From: Mesorhizobium sp. LNHC252B00
GTDB lineage: Bacteria; Pseudomonadota; Alphaproteobacteria; Rhizobiales; Rhizobiaceae
NCBI RefSeq assembly: GCF_000502955.1
Contig: NZ_AYWO01000009.1
Coordinates: forward strand, 80,561-118,762
Length of the DNA: 38,202 nt
Reading direction: 5' to 3'
Each line of letters starts with the position of its first letter. Position 1 is the stretch's first letter. Position numbers and translations under genes: made by a program. Positions 1 to 7,535 of the stretch are shown here, piece after piece. The notes beneath the pieces are model-generated. The model did no database searches, was not told the origin of the DNA, and saw nothing but the letters and a program-made list of their open reading frames with translations.

Positions 1-669
1 ATAGTGGCCACCGACCGTCTTGCCTGCCTTGACCGTCGCGGCGATCTCGCCCGACATGACCGGATCATTGGCGGCGACGCCGGGGAAATTCATCACCTCT
101 CCCAGTCCGATGATGTTTTCCCAAGTCATCGCTTCCGCCACATCGGCGACCGTCAGTTCGGCGCCCGCATGTTCCAGCCCCGGCGCCGAAGGCACGCAGG
201 ACGGCATCTGCACATGCACGTTGATCGGCATGGCGACGGCCTCGTCATGCATCAGCCGCACGCCTGGCAGCCCCAGTACATTGGCGATCTCGTGCGGATC
301 GATGAACATCGACGTGGTGCCATGCGGAATGACAGCCCGGCAGAACTCGGTCACCGTCACCATGCCACTCTCGACATGCATGTGCGCGTCGCAGAGGCCG
401 GGCACCAGATAACGCCCGCCTGCGTCGACCACCTTGGTGACGCCCTGGCCGATGGCGTGGCTTGCATCAGGCCCGCAAAAGGCGAAGCGCCCGCCGGCAA
501 TGGCGATGTCGGTGCCGGCGATGATCTCGCCCGAATGGACGTTCACCCAGCGGCCGTTGCGGATAACGAGATCGGCGGGTTTGCGCCCCATGGCGACATC
601 GACCAGATGCGTCGCCATCTCGGTCCAGGGTTTGGGTTTCGTCGCATGCCCCGACGGCTTCTTTGTCAT
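1..669 (-). CDS. ade: adenine deaminase, N-terminal part (gene runs off the left edge)
   Basis: Adenine deaminase hydrolyses adenine to hypoxanthine and ammonia in purine salvage. It is an amidohydrolase-superfamily, metal-dependent enzyme. The visible 223 codons contain the family's metal-binding motif DAHMHVESGM followed by VIPHGTTSMFIDPHEIANVLG and a VQMPSCVPSAPG segment, all typical of Ade rather than of other amidohydrolases. The start ATG at 669 is preceded by AGGAG with good spacing. The C-terminal part lies beyond base 1. It is divergent from the porin gene at 866. Family assignment rests on recognised motifs; specificity for adenine is inferred from them. Confidence 0.88.
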   Translation of the reverse strand, partial: MTKKPSGHATKPKPWTEMATHLVDVAMGRKPADLVIRNGRWVNVHSGEIIAGTDIAIAGGRFAFCGPDASHAIGQGVTKVVDAGGRYLVPGLCDAHMHVESGMVTVTEFCRAVIPHGTTSMFIDPHEIANVLGLPGVRLMHDEAVAMPINVHVQMPSCVPSAPGLEHAGAELTVADVAEAMTWENIIGLGEVMNFPGVAANDPVMSGEIAATVKAGKTVGGHY

Positions 670-865
670 GAAAGACTCCTGTTTGCCCGACTGTGCCAAG
701 CCGATGTGGTTTTGGCCAGCGCTGAACGGTCTTTGCTCCTGTCGATCAACGGATTACGCCGTCTTCACCACATATTGGTCGCAGTCGGAATGGAATTCCG
801 TTTTGTGGCAAATCAGGTTACCCTTTCCGCAAGGACATTTCTGGATCGCCATTTCGGGGAGTTCG

Positions 866-1531
866 ATGCGTCGCCTGATGGTCGCAAGTGCCGTTTTTCT
901 TGTCGCTTCGGCCGTGCCGGCTTTTGCAGCCGACCAGATGGTCGACGTGCCGATGACAGCGCCCGGCTTCGACTGGACGGGCTACTACGCCGGTCTGCAG
1001 GGCGGCTATGGCTGGGGCCGATCCGATATATCAACGACGGAAGGCGCGCCGTTTTCCATCACCCCCGATATTGATGGCGGCTTCGTCGGCGGCCATGTCG
1101 CCGGCCTGTGGCAGTTCGACCAAGCGGTGCTCGGCGCCGAGGCAGAGCTCAACTATTCGTCGATCGAAGGCACGACGGAATCGGGCCTGGGAAGCCCATT
1201 CGGGACCGACATCAAATGGTTCGGGTCGGTCAACGCCAAGGCCGGCTACGCCATGGATCGCCTGCTGGTCTACGGCATTGGCGGCGTCGCCTTTGCCGGC
1301 ATCGAGACATCGCAAGTCGCGGGTCCGGCGTTCGCCAGCACGCGCACAAATGTCGGTTGGACCGTTGGTGCCGGCGTCGACTACGCACTGACCGACAAGT
1401 TCGTCGTCGGCGCGCAGTATCGCTACTATGATTTCGGCTCCGAGCACTACGACGTGGCGGAACCCTTCAACGATCGCGATCAGAACGTGAAGCTCAACAC
1501 GGTCGGGATCAATTTGAGCTACAAGTTCTGA
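866..1531 (+). CDS. outer-membrane beta-barrel protein (Omp25/Omp31-like)
   Basis: This 221-residue protein has a clear Sec signal peptide (MRRLMVASAVFLVASAVPAFA, cut after AFA) followed by a small eight-strand-type barrel. It shows FDWTGYYAGLQGGYGWG near the mature N-terminus, alternating aromatic/glycine strands, and a C-terminal phenylalanine (LSYKF) as needed for BAM insertion. This matches the Omp25/Omp31 surface-protein family of Rhizobiales. The open frame extends upstream to 434, but the signal peptide and the GGGGAG ribosome site fix the start at 866. It is probably a general surface protein with no transport role that can be read from sequence. Confidence 0.88.
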   Translation: MRRLMVASAVFLVASAVPAFAADQMVDVPMTAPGFDWTGYYAGLQGGYGWGRSDISTTEGAPFSITPDIDGGFVGGHVAGLWQFDQAVLGAEAELNYSSIEGTTESGLGSPFGTDIKWFGSVNAKAGYAMDRLLVYGIGGVAFAGIETSQVAGPAFASTRTNVGWTVGAGVDYALTDKFVVGAQYRYYDFGSEHYDVAEPFNDRDQNVKLNTVGINLSYKF

Positions 1532-1632
1532 ACCAGCCCACTGTTATCACCAAGCCGCCCGGGCCGTACGTCCGGCCAAGGCCAAAGACACGACTTGACG
1601 GCCTGTGTCTGGCGTCTGAAAAGGGCTGGCCT

Positions 1633-1718
1633 GCGGACGTGGCGGAATTGGTAGACGCAAGGGACTTAAAATCCCTCGATCTCTGATCGTACGGGTTCGA
1701 TTCCCGTCGTCCGCACCA
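1633..1718 (+). tRNA. tRNA-Leu (anticodon UAA)
   Basis: The acceptor arms GCGGACG and CGTCCGC pair perfectly. The anticodon loop reads ACTTAAAAT with anticodon TAA, a long variable arm is present as expected for leucine, the T arm is GGGTTCGATTCCC, and CCA is encoded. The gene is complete although a mobile element is inserted into it, because the left copy of the attachment repeat restores its 3' half. Confidence 0.97.
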
Positions 1719-1725
1719 GATTGAA
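1663..1725. repeat. attL: left 63-bp attachment repeat of the integrated element
   Basis: This copy is identical over 63 bp to 17561-17623. It begins in the anticodon stem of tRNA-Leu and ends seven bases past the CCA. Such repeats form when a tyrosine integrase recombines the element's attP with the tRNA 3' end. Which copy is original and which came with the element cannot be told from sequence alone. Confidence 0.95.
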
Positions 1726-1758
1726 ATATAACAACAATCTGAGTTCTATCGGCTTACT

Positions 1759-1802
1759 GGATACCCAGATGAAATCCCGCTCGGGTAGCCGTAGGGGTAG
1801 CC
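1759..1802. promoter_or_regulatory. left arm-type integrase-binding repeats (candidate)
   Basis: GGATACCCA (1759-1767) is followed by two copies of GGGTAGCC exactly 12 bp apart (1783-1790 and 1795-1802). The same pair at the same 12-bp spacing, plus GGATACCCA, occurs at the other end of the element. Repeats flanking the core site on both sides are what arm-binding domains of tyrosine integrases use. No protein coding is seen between 1719 and 1826. Confidence 0.6.
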
Positions 1803-1826
1803 CCGCTGGAAAAAGTTGGCCTACGC

Positions 1827-2954
1827 TTACGCTGGCCCGCCCAAATCGATTGCGGCAAAATCGGGTGTCCGACCCATATCAATCTCGATCCGCAGTAGGC
1901 GTTCAGCAAGCTTCTGAGTTTGACCTATCGTGTCGAGCTGATGCTGGTGGGGACCAACGACCGCGCCGTGAACTACTTTGCTCCTTATCGAGTAAAAGCT
2001 GCTCACGACCTTCGCTAGGTCTTTACGCTCATCATAGGTTGATCCCAATAGCATTGCGGCTCTGGTCTTCAGTCGATGGGAGATTTCGGAGCCGCTTTCC
2101 GGCGGAAGCAGGAGTGACTCAAGTGCGACAGAGATATCTATGACCCTTTGGCTGTGATCCCGGCGACTTCGCGCTGATCGCAAACGATGGGCGGCTATTT
2201 GACAGCGACGAGCCAAGTCTCCACTCAACGCGAGAAATTTCTCAGCATATGCCACAGCCTCCTTGGTTACCTTGCCCACCGGCGGTTGACCGGCCTGGTC
2301 AGCTCCCCAAGCCCGACCGAACACTGCGGCTTCCAATTCGGGATCAGTAAATTCGTGCCAGAAATAGCCGGCGTTCGGGAAGATTTCGCCCGAAGCGGAC
2401 AATCCAAGGAGCACTTGGTCGATCGATGATCGCATAGGCCTTTCCGCAACCGCGCCAGCGGCCGCGTCCAAGGCTTCCTCGTAGACAGCCACCATCGGGC
2501 GATGAAAGTGAAACGTCATGTTTTTGGCTGAAATGTTGTAGTTCTCCGCGAGCGCGCAAACGTTGGGCGAAGGATGTAATTCGGTAAGACGCGTTACGAT
2601 CACTCCGTTTGAGAACTTGATGGGTTCAGGGCTGTCGGCCCCGACGATCTCGACAACCAGCCGAACGTTCGCCTTGCCGGCGGCGGCTATCGAATGCACC
2701 CTCTCCAACCATTCTGCGGTTTGCGCCGGACCACGTTCGGCCAGCACGAATAGACTGACCATCGCCAAGTTGGGCGAAGCGCCACCCGTGACAATCTGCT
2801 TGGATCCAAAACCGATCGATTTACCGGCGCCGAAAGCATGGGCGATAGCCTTTTGTATCGCCTGGACCTCTTCTGACAAGCTGAGGCTCCTGGTCCCCGC
2901 TTTTACATGCGTTGCATATTCCTCATGCGCCTTAAGGGCATCCAGCAAACTCAT
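1827..2954 (-). CDS. Apea-like HEPN domain protein, possible defence cargo
   Basis: This 375-residue protein lies immediately inside the left end of the element. Its C-terminal part (about residues 270-350) resembles the Apea-like HEPN domain: a helix DISVALESLLLPP, a conserved SHRLKTRAAMLLG segment, then IRSKVVHG carrying the R-x4-H HEPN signature (R324 and H329). HEPN proteins with an intact R-x4-6-H motif are commonly metal-independent RNases in toxin or phage-defence systems. The first 260 residues are of unknown fold and may sense a trigger. Position next to the attachment site is typical of late-acquired cargo. RNase activity is inference. Confidence 0.7.
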   Translation of the reverse strand: MSLLDALKAHEEYATHVKAGTRSLSLSEEVQAIQKAIAHAFGAGKSIGFGSKQIVTGGASPNLAMVSLFVLAERGPAQTAEWLERVHSIAAAGKANVRLVVEIVGADSPEPIKFSNGVIVTRLTELHPSPNVCALAENYNISAKNMTFHFHRPMVAVYEEALDAAAGAVAERPMRSSIDQVLLGLSASGEIFPNAGYFWHEFTDPELEAAVFGRAWGADQAGQPPVGKVTKEAVAYAEKFLALSGDLARRCQIAAHRLRSARSRRDHSQRVIDISVALESLLLPPESGSEISHRLKTRAAMLLGSTYDERKDLAKVVSSFYSIRSKVVHGAVVGPHQHQLDTIGQTQKLAERLLRIEIDMGRTPDFAAIDLGGPA

Positions 2955-3033
2955 GATCCGAAGAACCCCTCACGTTTTGTAGAACGGAACTCTCCGCCCG
3001 GTGATGGCAAGCAGGTTGGATAGCAAAATGCAA

Positions 3034-3059
3034 GGCCCGCCACCGTGAGGCAGCGGGCC
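3034..3059 (-). terminator. hairpin after the 4066-3085 operon
   Basis: On the minus strand GGCCCGC and GCGGGCC pair around a 12-base loop, about 25 bases past the stop at 3085, and are followed by TTGCATTTTG. It fits an intrinsic terminator with an imperfect U tract. Confidence 0.55.
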
Positions 3060-3084
3060 GAACAAGTGTCCCAAGGGCAATTGG

Positions 3085-3378
3085 TTAGTGTCGCCTCTTC
3101 GGTGCCTCGTGAAATCCAACAACCATGCTGGTGGCCGTGTCGTTCGGCATTGCTTCCGCGCAGCCCCGAACGATGGCAGCGGCAAGTTGCAGCATGTCAG
3201 CCCTGCTTCCGACCAGCCTGGATACAACGAGGTGTTCCTGCCCGCCGTCGAAGATCGAACGCTGCGCAACAAATAATGTCAGCCTCAGATTATCGCCCAT
3301 GAATTGGAGAGGGGTGGCGCCTGTTATAAAAGTGTCCGGAACAATCGCCGGCTCAACCATCGGGATGGCGTCGGTCAT
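3085..3378 (-). CDS. small conserved hypothetical protein, third gene of a coupled operon
   Basis: The product is 97 residues, soluble, with no signal peptide or membrane segment. It has alternating beta/alpha character (MGDNLRLTLFVAQRS, SRADMLQLAAAIVRGCAEA). I do not recognise a domain. The start ATG overlaps the stop of the gene before it in an ATGA and is preceded by AAGGAG, so its translation is likely coupled to the two upstream genes. Function unknown; it probably works with those neighbours. Confidence 0.75.
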   Translation of the reverse strand: MTDAIPMVEPAIVPDTFITGATPLQFMGDNLRLTLFVAQRSIFDGGQEHLVVSRLVGSRADMLQLAAAIVRGCAEAMPNDTATSMVVGFHEAPKRRH

Positions 3379-3641
3379 GACGCAGCTCCTTCGAGGGCTT
3401 CGAAATAGGCTTTCCTCACCTTCGTCGACATCTTCACCGCCTCGTATGCGACAAAAAGCAGGCGGGTGCCTTCTGGATCGGTGACAACGTAATTGCTCCC
3501 TTCGGGCGGAGCCATCGCAAAACAGTTCTCCAACAGATCTGCAAGCACATCGAGCATGTTATCGGCGTCACAGATCAGCGTCTCCAGATCGCGGAACGTG
3601 GTCTTTTCCTTGGTGGCATCGCCCAGCATGTGGGCGGTCAT
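3375..3641 (-). CDS. small helical hypothetical protein, second gene of a coupled operon
   Basis: The 88-residue product is mainly helical (FRDLETLICDADNMLDVLADLLENCF and YEAVKMSTKVRKAYFEAL) with no recognised domain. The frame extends further upstream, but the ATG at 3641 overlaps the previous stop in an ATGA and has an AGGAG seven bases before it, which decides the start. Its own stop overlaps the next ATG the same way. Function unknown. Confidence 0.78.
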   Translation of the reverse strand: MTAHMLGDATKEKTTFRDLETLICDADNMLDVLADLLENCFAMAPPEGSNYVVTDPEGTRLLFVAYEAVKMSTKVRKAYFEALEGAAS

Positions 3642-4066
3642 GACACGCGCTCCTGATCGAGGAAGGCCAGCGCAGCCTTTAGCGTGTTCTCTGCACTGGA
3701 AGCGATGATGCAATCGGACTCAAGCGTGTAGCGGATCGCTTCCGCCACGCCGCGAAGGCTCGTCGCCGGAGGACAGTTATTCCAGAGCCTGTCGTGTGCC
3801 GGCCCATAGGTGGACATGACGTGATCGTCCTCGTTTTCCATGGTGATGTCGTCGCTTGGGATAGCAGCGAACTGTGCCATGCCGGTGCGGTAGTCGGCGA
3901 TCGCTTCGGCGAGAGGATCAGCCTGACCCTTGTTTACGCCGGCATGCGCCCTCGGCGTTGCAGCAAGCGCAGCGGCAGACAGCCCGCCCAACAGGGCCAG
4001 GCGGCGGTTAAAGTTGGCAGCAGGCAAAGCTTCGCCCTCCGCTAAAGCGGCGATATTCTTCAACAT
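3638..4066 (-). CDS. Tat-signal hypothetical protein, first gene of a coupled operon
   Basis: This 142-residue protein has a twin-arginine-type export signal at about residues 18-42 (FNRRLALLGGLSAAALA ending APRAHA-like), preceded by an unusually long n-region. The mature part has no recognised domain. Small Tat-signal proteins of this kind are common on islands of rhizobia. It is divergent from the XRE gene at 4195, and the 128-bp gap between them must hold promoters for both. The following two genes overlap by ATGA, so the three form one translational unit. Confidence 0.75.
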   Translation of the reverse strand: MLKNIAALAEGEALPAANFNRRLALLGGLSAAALAATPRAHAGVNKGQADPLAEAIADYRTGMAQFAAIPSDDITMENEDDHVMSTYGPAHDRLWNNCPPATSLRGVAEAIRYTLESDCIIASSAENTLKAALAFLDQERVS

Positions 4067-4139
4067 GGAAATTGCCCCCCTTGGGCTCGCGACCTGATTG
4101 CCGCAGGGGCAACGTGGGGTAACTGTTCATAACTTGTCA

Positions 4140-4152
4140 ATGGATTTTCCAT
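4140..4152. promoter_or_regulatory. candidate operator between divergent genes
   Basis: ATGGA and TCCAT form an inverted repeat around TTT, next to a TTGACA hexamer reading on the minus strand (4140-4135). It lies between the Tat-signal operon and the XRE gene, so it could be the site where the XRE protein represses itself. The arms are only five bases, so support is weak. Confidence 0.3.
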
Positions 4153-4194
4153 AGTTCTAGGCAAAATGCTTGGGATAATGTATATCAGAGGGGC

Positions 4195-4443
4195 ATGACA
4201 AAACTGATGACACCGACACAATGCCGCGCAGCACGCGCTCTTATATCTTGGACACAGCAGCAACTCGCCGACACGGCCAGGGTTGGTGTTGCCACCCTCC
4301 AGAATTTCGAGACAGGAAGCTCCACGCCACGCCATGCCACCGTTGAGGTGTTGCAGCGTGCCCTCGGCGTTGCCGGCGTCGTTTTCCTTGACGACGGGGA
4401 GATGGTTGATGGCGGTGCTGGCGTGAGGCTCGCTAAGCCATGA
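4195..4443 (+). CDS. XRE-family HTH regulator, candidate antitoxin or repressor
   Basis: The product is an 82-residue helix-turn-helix protein of the short Rhizobiales XRE type: MTPTQCRAARALISWTQQQLA, then VGVATLQNFETGSSTPR as recognition helix and turn, then VLQRALGVAGVVF. ATG at 4207 is a possible alternative start. Its stop overlaps the start of the next gene in ATGA, so the two are translated as a pair. It presumably controls this bicistron. A similar but separate XRE protein is encoded at 18532, outside the element. Confidence 0.85.
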   Translation: MTKLMTPTQCRAARALISWTQQQLADTARVGVATLQNFETGSSTPRHATVEVLQRALGVAGVVFLDDGEMVDGGAGVRLAKP

Positions 4444-5057
4444 CGCTTCGCGTCGAAGATGCCGGAGATGTCGAGCGGGAATTCCGCGCGGCAATCCTGA
4501 CAGAACGGCGCAACGCGATCGTGGCTGGTAAGACCTTTGCGGCGGCCTGCATAAGTGGCGATGTGGCGGGCTTCTGTGCGGCGGTCGATCAGATCAATGA
4601 AACAGTCGACGGCTGGCGCCACGCTGCCATCGGTGTTTCACGCCTGCACGGTGTCGCTCCAGGCATCCGGGAAGCATTCTTGTCGGTCTGGATTGAATCG
4701 AAGATGTTGCCGCTGATGGTTGGCGACAGGAAGGCCATGGCCGGTGCGCTGCGCGTCCTGATGCTTTCCGCTCATCAAGGCGAACCAATTCACCTATATC
4801 GCGGCGCCAGCGCCAGGGAACGCCGATCCGCGACCTACGGCTTTTCATGGAGCACAGATCTCGCCACGGCGCGCACCTTTGGCGAACATTGGCAGCGCAG
4901 CGTCGGCGGAGGCGTACTGCTTGAAACATTCGCACCAGCAAGGGCCGTTCTGCTCGTTCGGGAGATCGAAGGCTACTATGATGAGGGCGAAGTCGTCGTC
5001 GATCCGTATCAGCTTGGTCCTGTCAAGCTCGTCGAGCGTCTGCCGCCCATTCGCTAA
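4440..5057 (+). CDS. ADP-ribosyltransferase-fold protein (candidate toxin or effector)
   Basis: The 205-residue protein has an N-terminal helical half without a recognised domain. Its C-terminal half reads like an R-S-E class ADP-ribosyltransferase: IHLYRGAS with R121, FSWSTD with S136-x-S138-T, and YYDEGEVVVDP with an E-x-E pair at E182 and E184. That order and spacing is the NAD-binding and catalytic pattern of mono-ADP-ribosyltransferases. It overlaps the preceding XRE gene by four bases. Such a pair could be a toxin-antitoxin unit or a phage-encoded host-modifying enzyme. The fold call comes from motifs only and the target is unknown. Confidence 0.62.
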   Translation: MTLRVEDAGDVEREFRAAILTERRNAIVAGKTFAAACISGDVAGFCAAVDQINETVDGWRHAAIGVSRLHGVAPGIREAFLSVWIESKMLPLMVGDRKAMAGALRVLMLSAHQGEPIHLYRGASARERRSATYGFSWSTDLATARTFGEHWQRSVGGGVLLETFAPARAVLLVREIEGYYDEGEVVVDPYQLGPVKLVERLPPIR

Positions 5058-5144
5058 ATCGTCAAGCGCGCGCCCTTGCCAGGGCGAAAGCTTGTGTTTG
5101 TCCTGTCCCGGCGCGATGCTGCTTAAAAAGGGAGGGGTAAAAAT

Positions 5145-5318
5145 ATGGGCGTTCTGATCATACTTCTGGGTTTATTGGAGATGCTGGCGGGCTTTGCAAC
5201 ACTTGGTGTGGCCAAGACCGTAATTCACGAGATCCTTTCTGTTTGTGCGTTCGGCTTCGGTTCGGTCACGCTCGCTCTTGGGGTGATAATCAGACAGCTA
5301 GGCTACCGAGCGCTGTGA
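5145..5318 (+). CDS. 57-residue membrane protein
   Basis: A short frame begins MGVLIILLGLLEMLAGFATLG and has a second hydrophobic segment (ILSVCAFGFGSVTLALGVII), giving two transmembrane helices with an IHEI motif between them. GGAGGGG lies eight bases before the ATG. Small two-helix proteins with a K-x-x-I-H-E-I linker are familiar in rhizobia, but no function is known to me. Confidence 0.75.
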   Translation: MGVLIILLGLLEMLAGFATLGVAKTVIHEILSVCAFGFGSVTLALGVIIRQLGYRAL

Positions 5319-5408
5319 CGGCAGGCGTTGAGTTGGCGTCCGACAGTGACGTCACGTCCAGACTCAGCTATATCTTCCGTGCAGCGGAAACCTAATTCGG
5401 TCCGCCTG

Positions 5409-5458
5409 TGGCCGGCGCCAATTCAGGCAATCTCCCTCTCCACGAGTGGCGCCGGCCA
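5409..5458. terminator. large inverted repeat between convergent genes
   Basis: TGGCCGGCGCCA (5409-5420) pairs perfectly with TGGCGCCGGCCA (5447-5458) across a 26-base loop. It sits between the 57-residue membrane protein gene and the convergent zinc protein gene, where a bidirectional terminator would be expected. There is no U tract on either side. Confidence 0.4.
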
Positions 5459-5461
5459 TCT

Positions 5462-5755
5462 TCAGCCCCGCTCGAAAGTCGGCCTCGAAGCGCGCCTAGA
5501 CCGTGCCTCGTCTTGGCCTTGATAGTCAGGCACGAAGGTGAAGAACACCGGCCGGCGATCGCGGCTCGCCGCCTTGCAATCCGCGCAAACGAATAGCCCG
5601 ACGAGATCCTGATGCATGGAACCGTGATCAGGCCCGAGTCGATCGATCAGCGCCGCAATGTCGAGCCTGGTCGACTTGCAGCACATCGGATGCCCGCAAT
5701 TGACGTAGACGTTTTCGCGGGCGGCCAAGGTGTCAACAAGGGTCTTGAGAGACAT
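5462..5755 (-). CDS. small zinc-ribbon-like protein of rhizobial type
   Basis: The 97-residue protein has cysteine clusters NCGHPMCCKS (about residues 19-28) and FVCADCKAA (about 58-66) that look like a four-cysteine zinc site, separated by DIAALIDRLGPDHGSMHQDL. The tail is charged. An upstream extension is open, but the ATG at 5755 has a GGAG before it. A decayed copy of its 3' end lies at about 18080-18155, outside the element. Probably a nucleic-acid or protein-binding zinc protein; role unknown. Confidence 0.75.
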   Translation of the reverse strand: MSLKTLVDTLAARENVYVNCGHPMCCKSTRLDIAALIDRLGPDHGSMHQDLVGLFVCADCKAASRDRRPVFFTFVPDYQGQDEARSRRASRPTFERG

Positions 5756-5937
5756 TGGCGATCTCCGTTGAATGGGTCGCCGCAACGGAAGGATTATATT
5801 CCTCTACCCAGCGAACCGCCAAGACCGTCTAGGCACGTTTTAGGACTCTTCCCTAAAATCCTGTACCGACGCATGGCGAAGCTTGTGCTCGCCGCGAAGG
5901 GTCTTCACGCGCGCCGTGATGCCGGGCTTGACCCATT

Positions 5938-6726
5938 CTACATCCGGAGTGACCTCCGCCGTGGGTAGCCAACCGGCGGCCCGGCCTTGGCCCTGTGCAC
6001 ACGTTTCCACAGCCGGTCCTTGATTGCGTTGGTCGTGGCGATCACAGCCTTGCCAACATACTTCCCGTCCCGTGCAAACAGCCCCTCGGTCCACTTGCCG
6101 GCCTGTCGCTTCACGCCAATCAGATCAAACTCGGCGATGTCCCAGCATTTGATTTTCAACCAGGCCTCGCCCTTGGCGCCGCTGCGGTAGGAGCTTTCCC
6201 GTCGCTTCGATACCATACCTTCGAGGCCCATTTTCTCGGCCGCGCCGAAGAACTCTGCACCGCCGCCCTCGACATGCTGACTGTACTGAATGATACCTTG
6301 TGCCGGCTTGATCAGGTCCCACAGGATCGCCTTGCGCTCAATCAATGGCCGCTGGCGCAGATCCTCACCGTCCTTGTGCAGGATGTCGAAGGCAACGAAG
6401 GCAAGCAGCTCGGCGTTCCAGACCATCCGGGAATGCATGGCATGGAAGTTCGGCCGGCCGTCCGGATCGGGCGCAATCATCTCGCCGTCGAGGATGAAGG
6501 ATTTCGCCTTGAGCTTCTCGGCAGCGGCGACAATCGGCCAGTAGCGCTTGGACCAATCGATACCGGTGCGGGTGAAGGCCCGAGCACCAGCCCAGTCGAG
6601 AATGACCTGGGTGCGAAAGCCGTCATACTTGATCTCGTTGAGCCAGTCGTCGCTGACCGGCGGCGTCTCGACCAGGATCGGCTCCTGCGGCTTGATGAAC
6701 TTCAGCCGGTCTGCGGCGTTACGCAT
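5938..6726 (-). CDS. ATP-dependent DNA ligase, 3' end frameshifted
   Basis: This LigD-type ligase joins DNA nicks using ATP. All adenylation motifs are present: K33 in EIKYDGFR, ILDGEM, LLAFVAFDIL, EGMVSKRR and AWLKIK. The start at 6726 follows GGAG; a GTG at 6741 is an alternative. After PVGYP the frame runs into a short unrelated tail and stops at 5938, while another frame continues with family-like sequence (TPDVEWVKPGITARVKTLRGEHKLRHASVQDF) to 5840. One base missing in the CCC run at 5963-5965 would explain this. The protein as written lacks the end of its OB fold and may be weak or inactive, unless this is a sequencing error. Confidence 0.85.
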   Translation of the reverse strand: MRNAADRLKFIKPQEPILVETPPVSDDWLNEIKYDGFRTQVILDWAGARAFTRTGIDWSKRYWPIVAAAEKLKAKSFILDGEMIAPDPDGRPNFHAMHSRMVWNAELLAFVAFDILHKDGEDLRQRPLIERKAILWDLIKPAQGIIQYSQHVEGGGAEFFGAAEKMGLEGMVSKRRESSYRSGAKGEAWLKIKCWDIAEFDLIGVKRQAGKWTEGLFARDGKYVGKAVIATTNAIKDRLWKRVHRAKAGPPVGYPRRRSLRM

Positions 6727-6808
6727 GCATTCGAGCTCCACCCGCCATTACAAGCTGCGCGGGGCTGATTTGGTTGCATTTTAGCAAAATTGAATGTGAG
6801 AAAAATTG

Positions 6809-7036
6809 ATGAAGATCGAAGCCGACGAATGCCGCGCAGCGCTGACACTGATCCGGCGCACAATCGAGGAACACTGCCCGCCCGGCGTGCTGCCGAGCGA
6901 AGAGATGGTCAACGGGCTCTATGGTCCGGAACTGATCCATGAGGCGGAAGCCATTGCCGCCGCCATCGTCGCAACAATCGACCAGATGCAATTGCGCGTG
7001 ATGATGAAACCGCCTTCCCCCAGTGTTAAATCGTAG
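6809..7036 (+). CDS. small helical hypothetical protein
   Basis: The 75-residue product is strongly helical (EADECRAALTLIRRTIEEHC, ELIHEAEAIAAAIVATIDQM) with no known domain. It starts 82 bases from the divergent ligase gene. The ribosome site is weak (GTGAG). Codon usage and composition resemble neighbouring real genes. Function unknown. Confidence 0.62.
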   Translation: MKIEADECRAALTLIRRTIEEHCPPGVLPSEEMVNGLYGPELIHEAEAIAAAIVATIDQMQLRVMMKPPSPSVKS

Positions 7037-7087
7037 GCCCCACAGCACAGGGAAGCTCGCCAGCGCGCGTTCTTGCCGGCCGCCGTC

Positions 7088-7330
7088 CTACACCGCCGAA
7101 GCGCCTCGCGTGTCCAAGCGCCCGCGTGATCGACCTCTCTGCAAAAACAGCTCGGCCGTGATTTCGTCTCTGTCCCCACTATGCCTGGCGATCAGATCCA
7201 GCGCTTCCTGGCGGCCCAAGTTGCCGAGCTTCATGAGGTACGGAACCTCAAACGTTCTCTTTTTGAGGCGCCATTCTGGCACGCGGGGTGTTGCTGCTTT
7301 TCGTACTGTTGTTCCATCTTGACGCATCAT
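7088..7330 (-). CDS. small hypothetical protein, DUF3606-like character
   Basis: The 80-residue basic protein carries FEVPYLMKLGNLGRQEALDLIARHSGDRDEI, a pattern seen in short rhizobial proteins related to DUF3606. The start is chosen at the first of two adjacent ATG codons because GGAAGGAG lies seven bases upstream; the open frame upstream of it is not needed. Function unknown. Confidence 0.62.
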   Translation of the reverse strand: MMRQDGTTVRKAATPRVPEWRLKKRTFEVPYLMKLGNLGRQEALDLIARHSGDRDEITAELFLQRGRSRGRLDTRGASAV

Positions 7331-7535
7331 TCGACTGCTCCTTCCGATACGGTGGTGCAGTCGCAAATTCCGTGCCTCGTCCCGCGTTTGCCTAGCAGGC
7401 GCGCTCTGGCTTGGGAGAACGTGGCAGGCAAGCGACATCGGGAGGTACCGCTGGTGAGCTTTCGCTAATAGCTGGTGCGATGACGCCATATCGCGGGGAT
7501 TCACAGCCTCCGGGTTTCAATGTATGTTGCTCGGC

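Noticed and set aside
4..1074. Long plus-strand frame across the adenine deaminase start
   Set aside because: It is antisense to the deaminase and its histidine/arginine-rich translation is typical of an antisense shadow.
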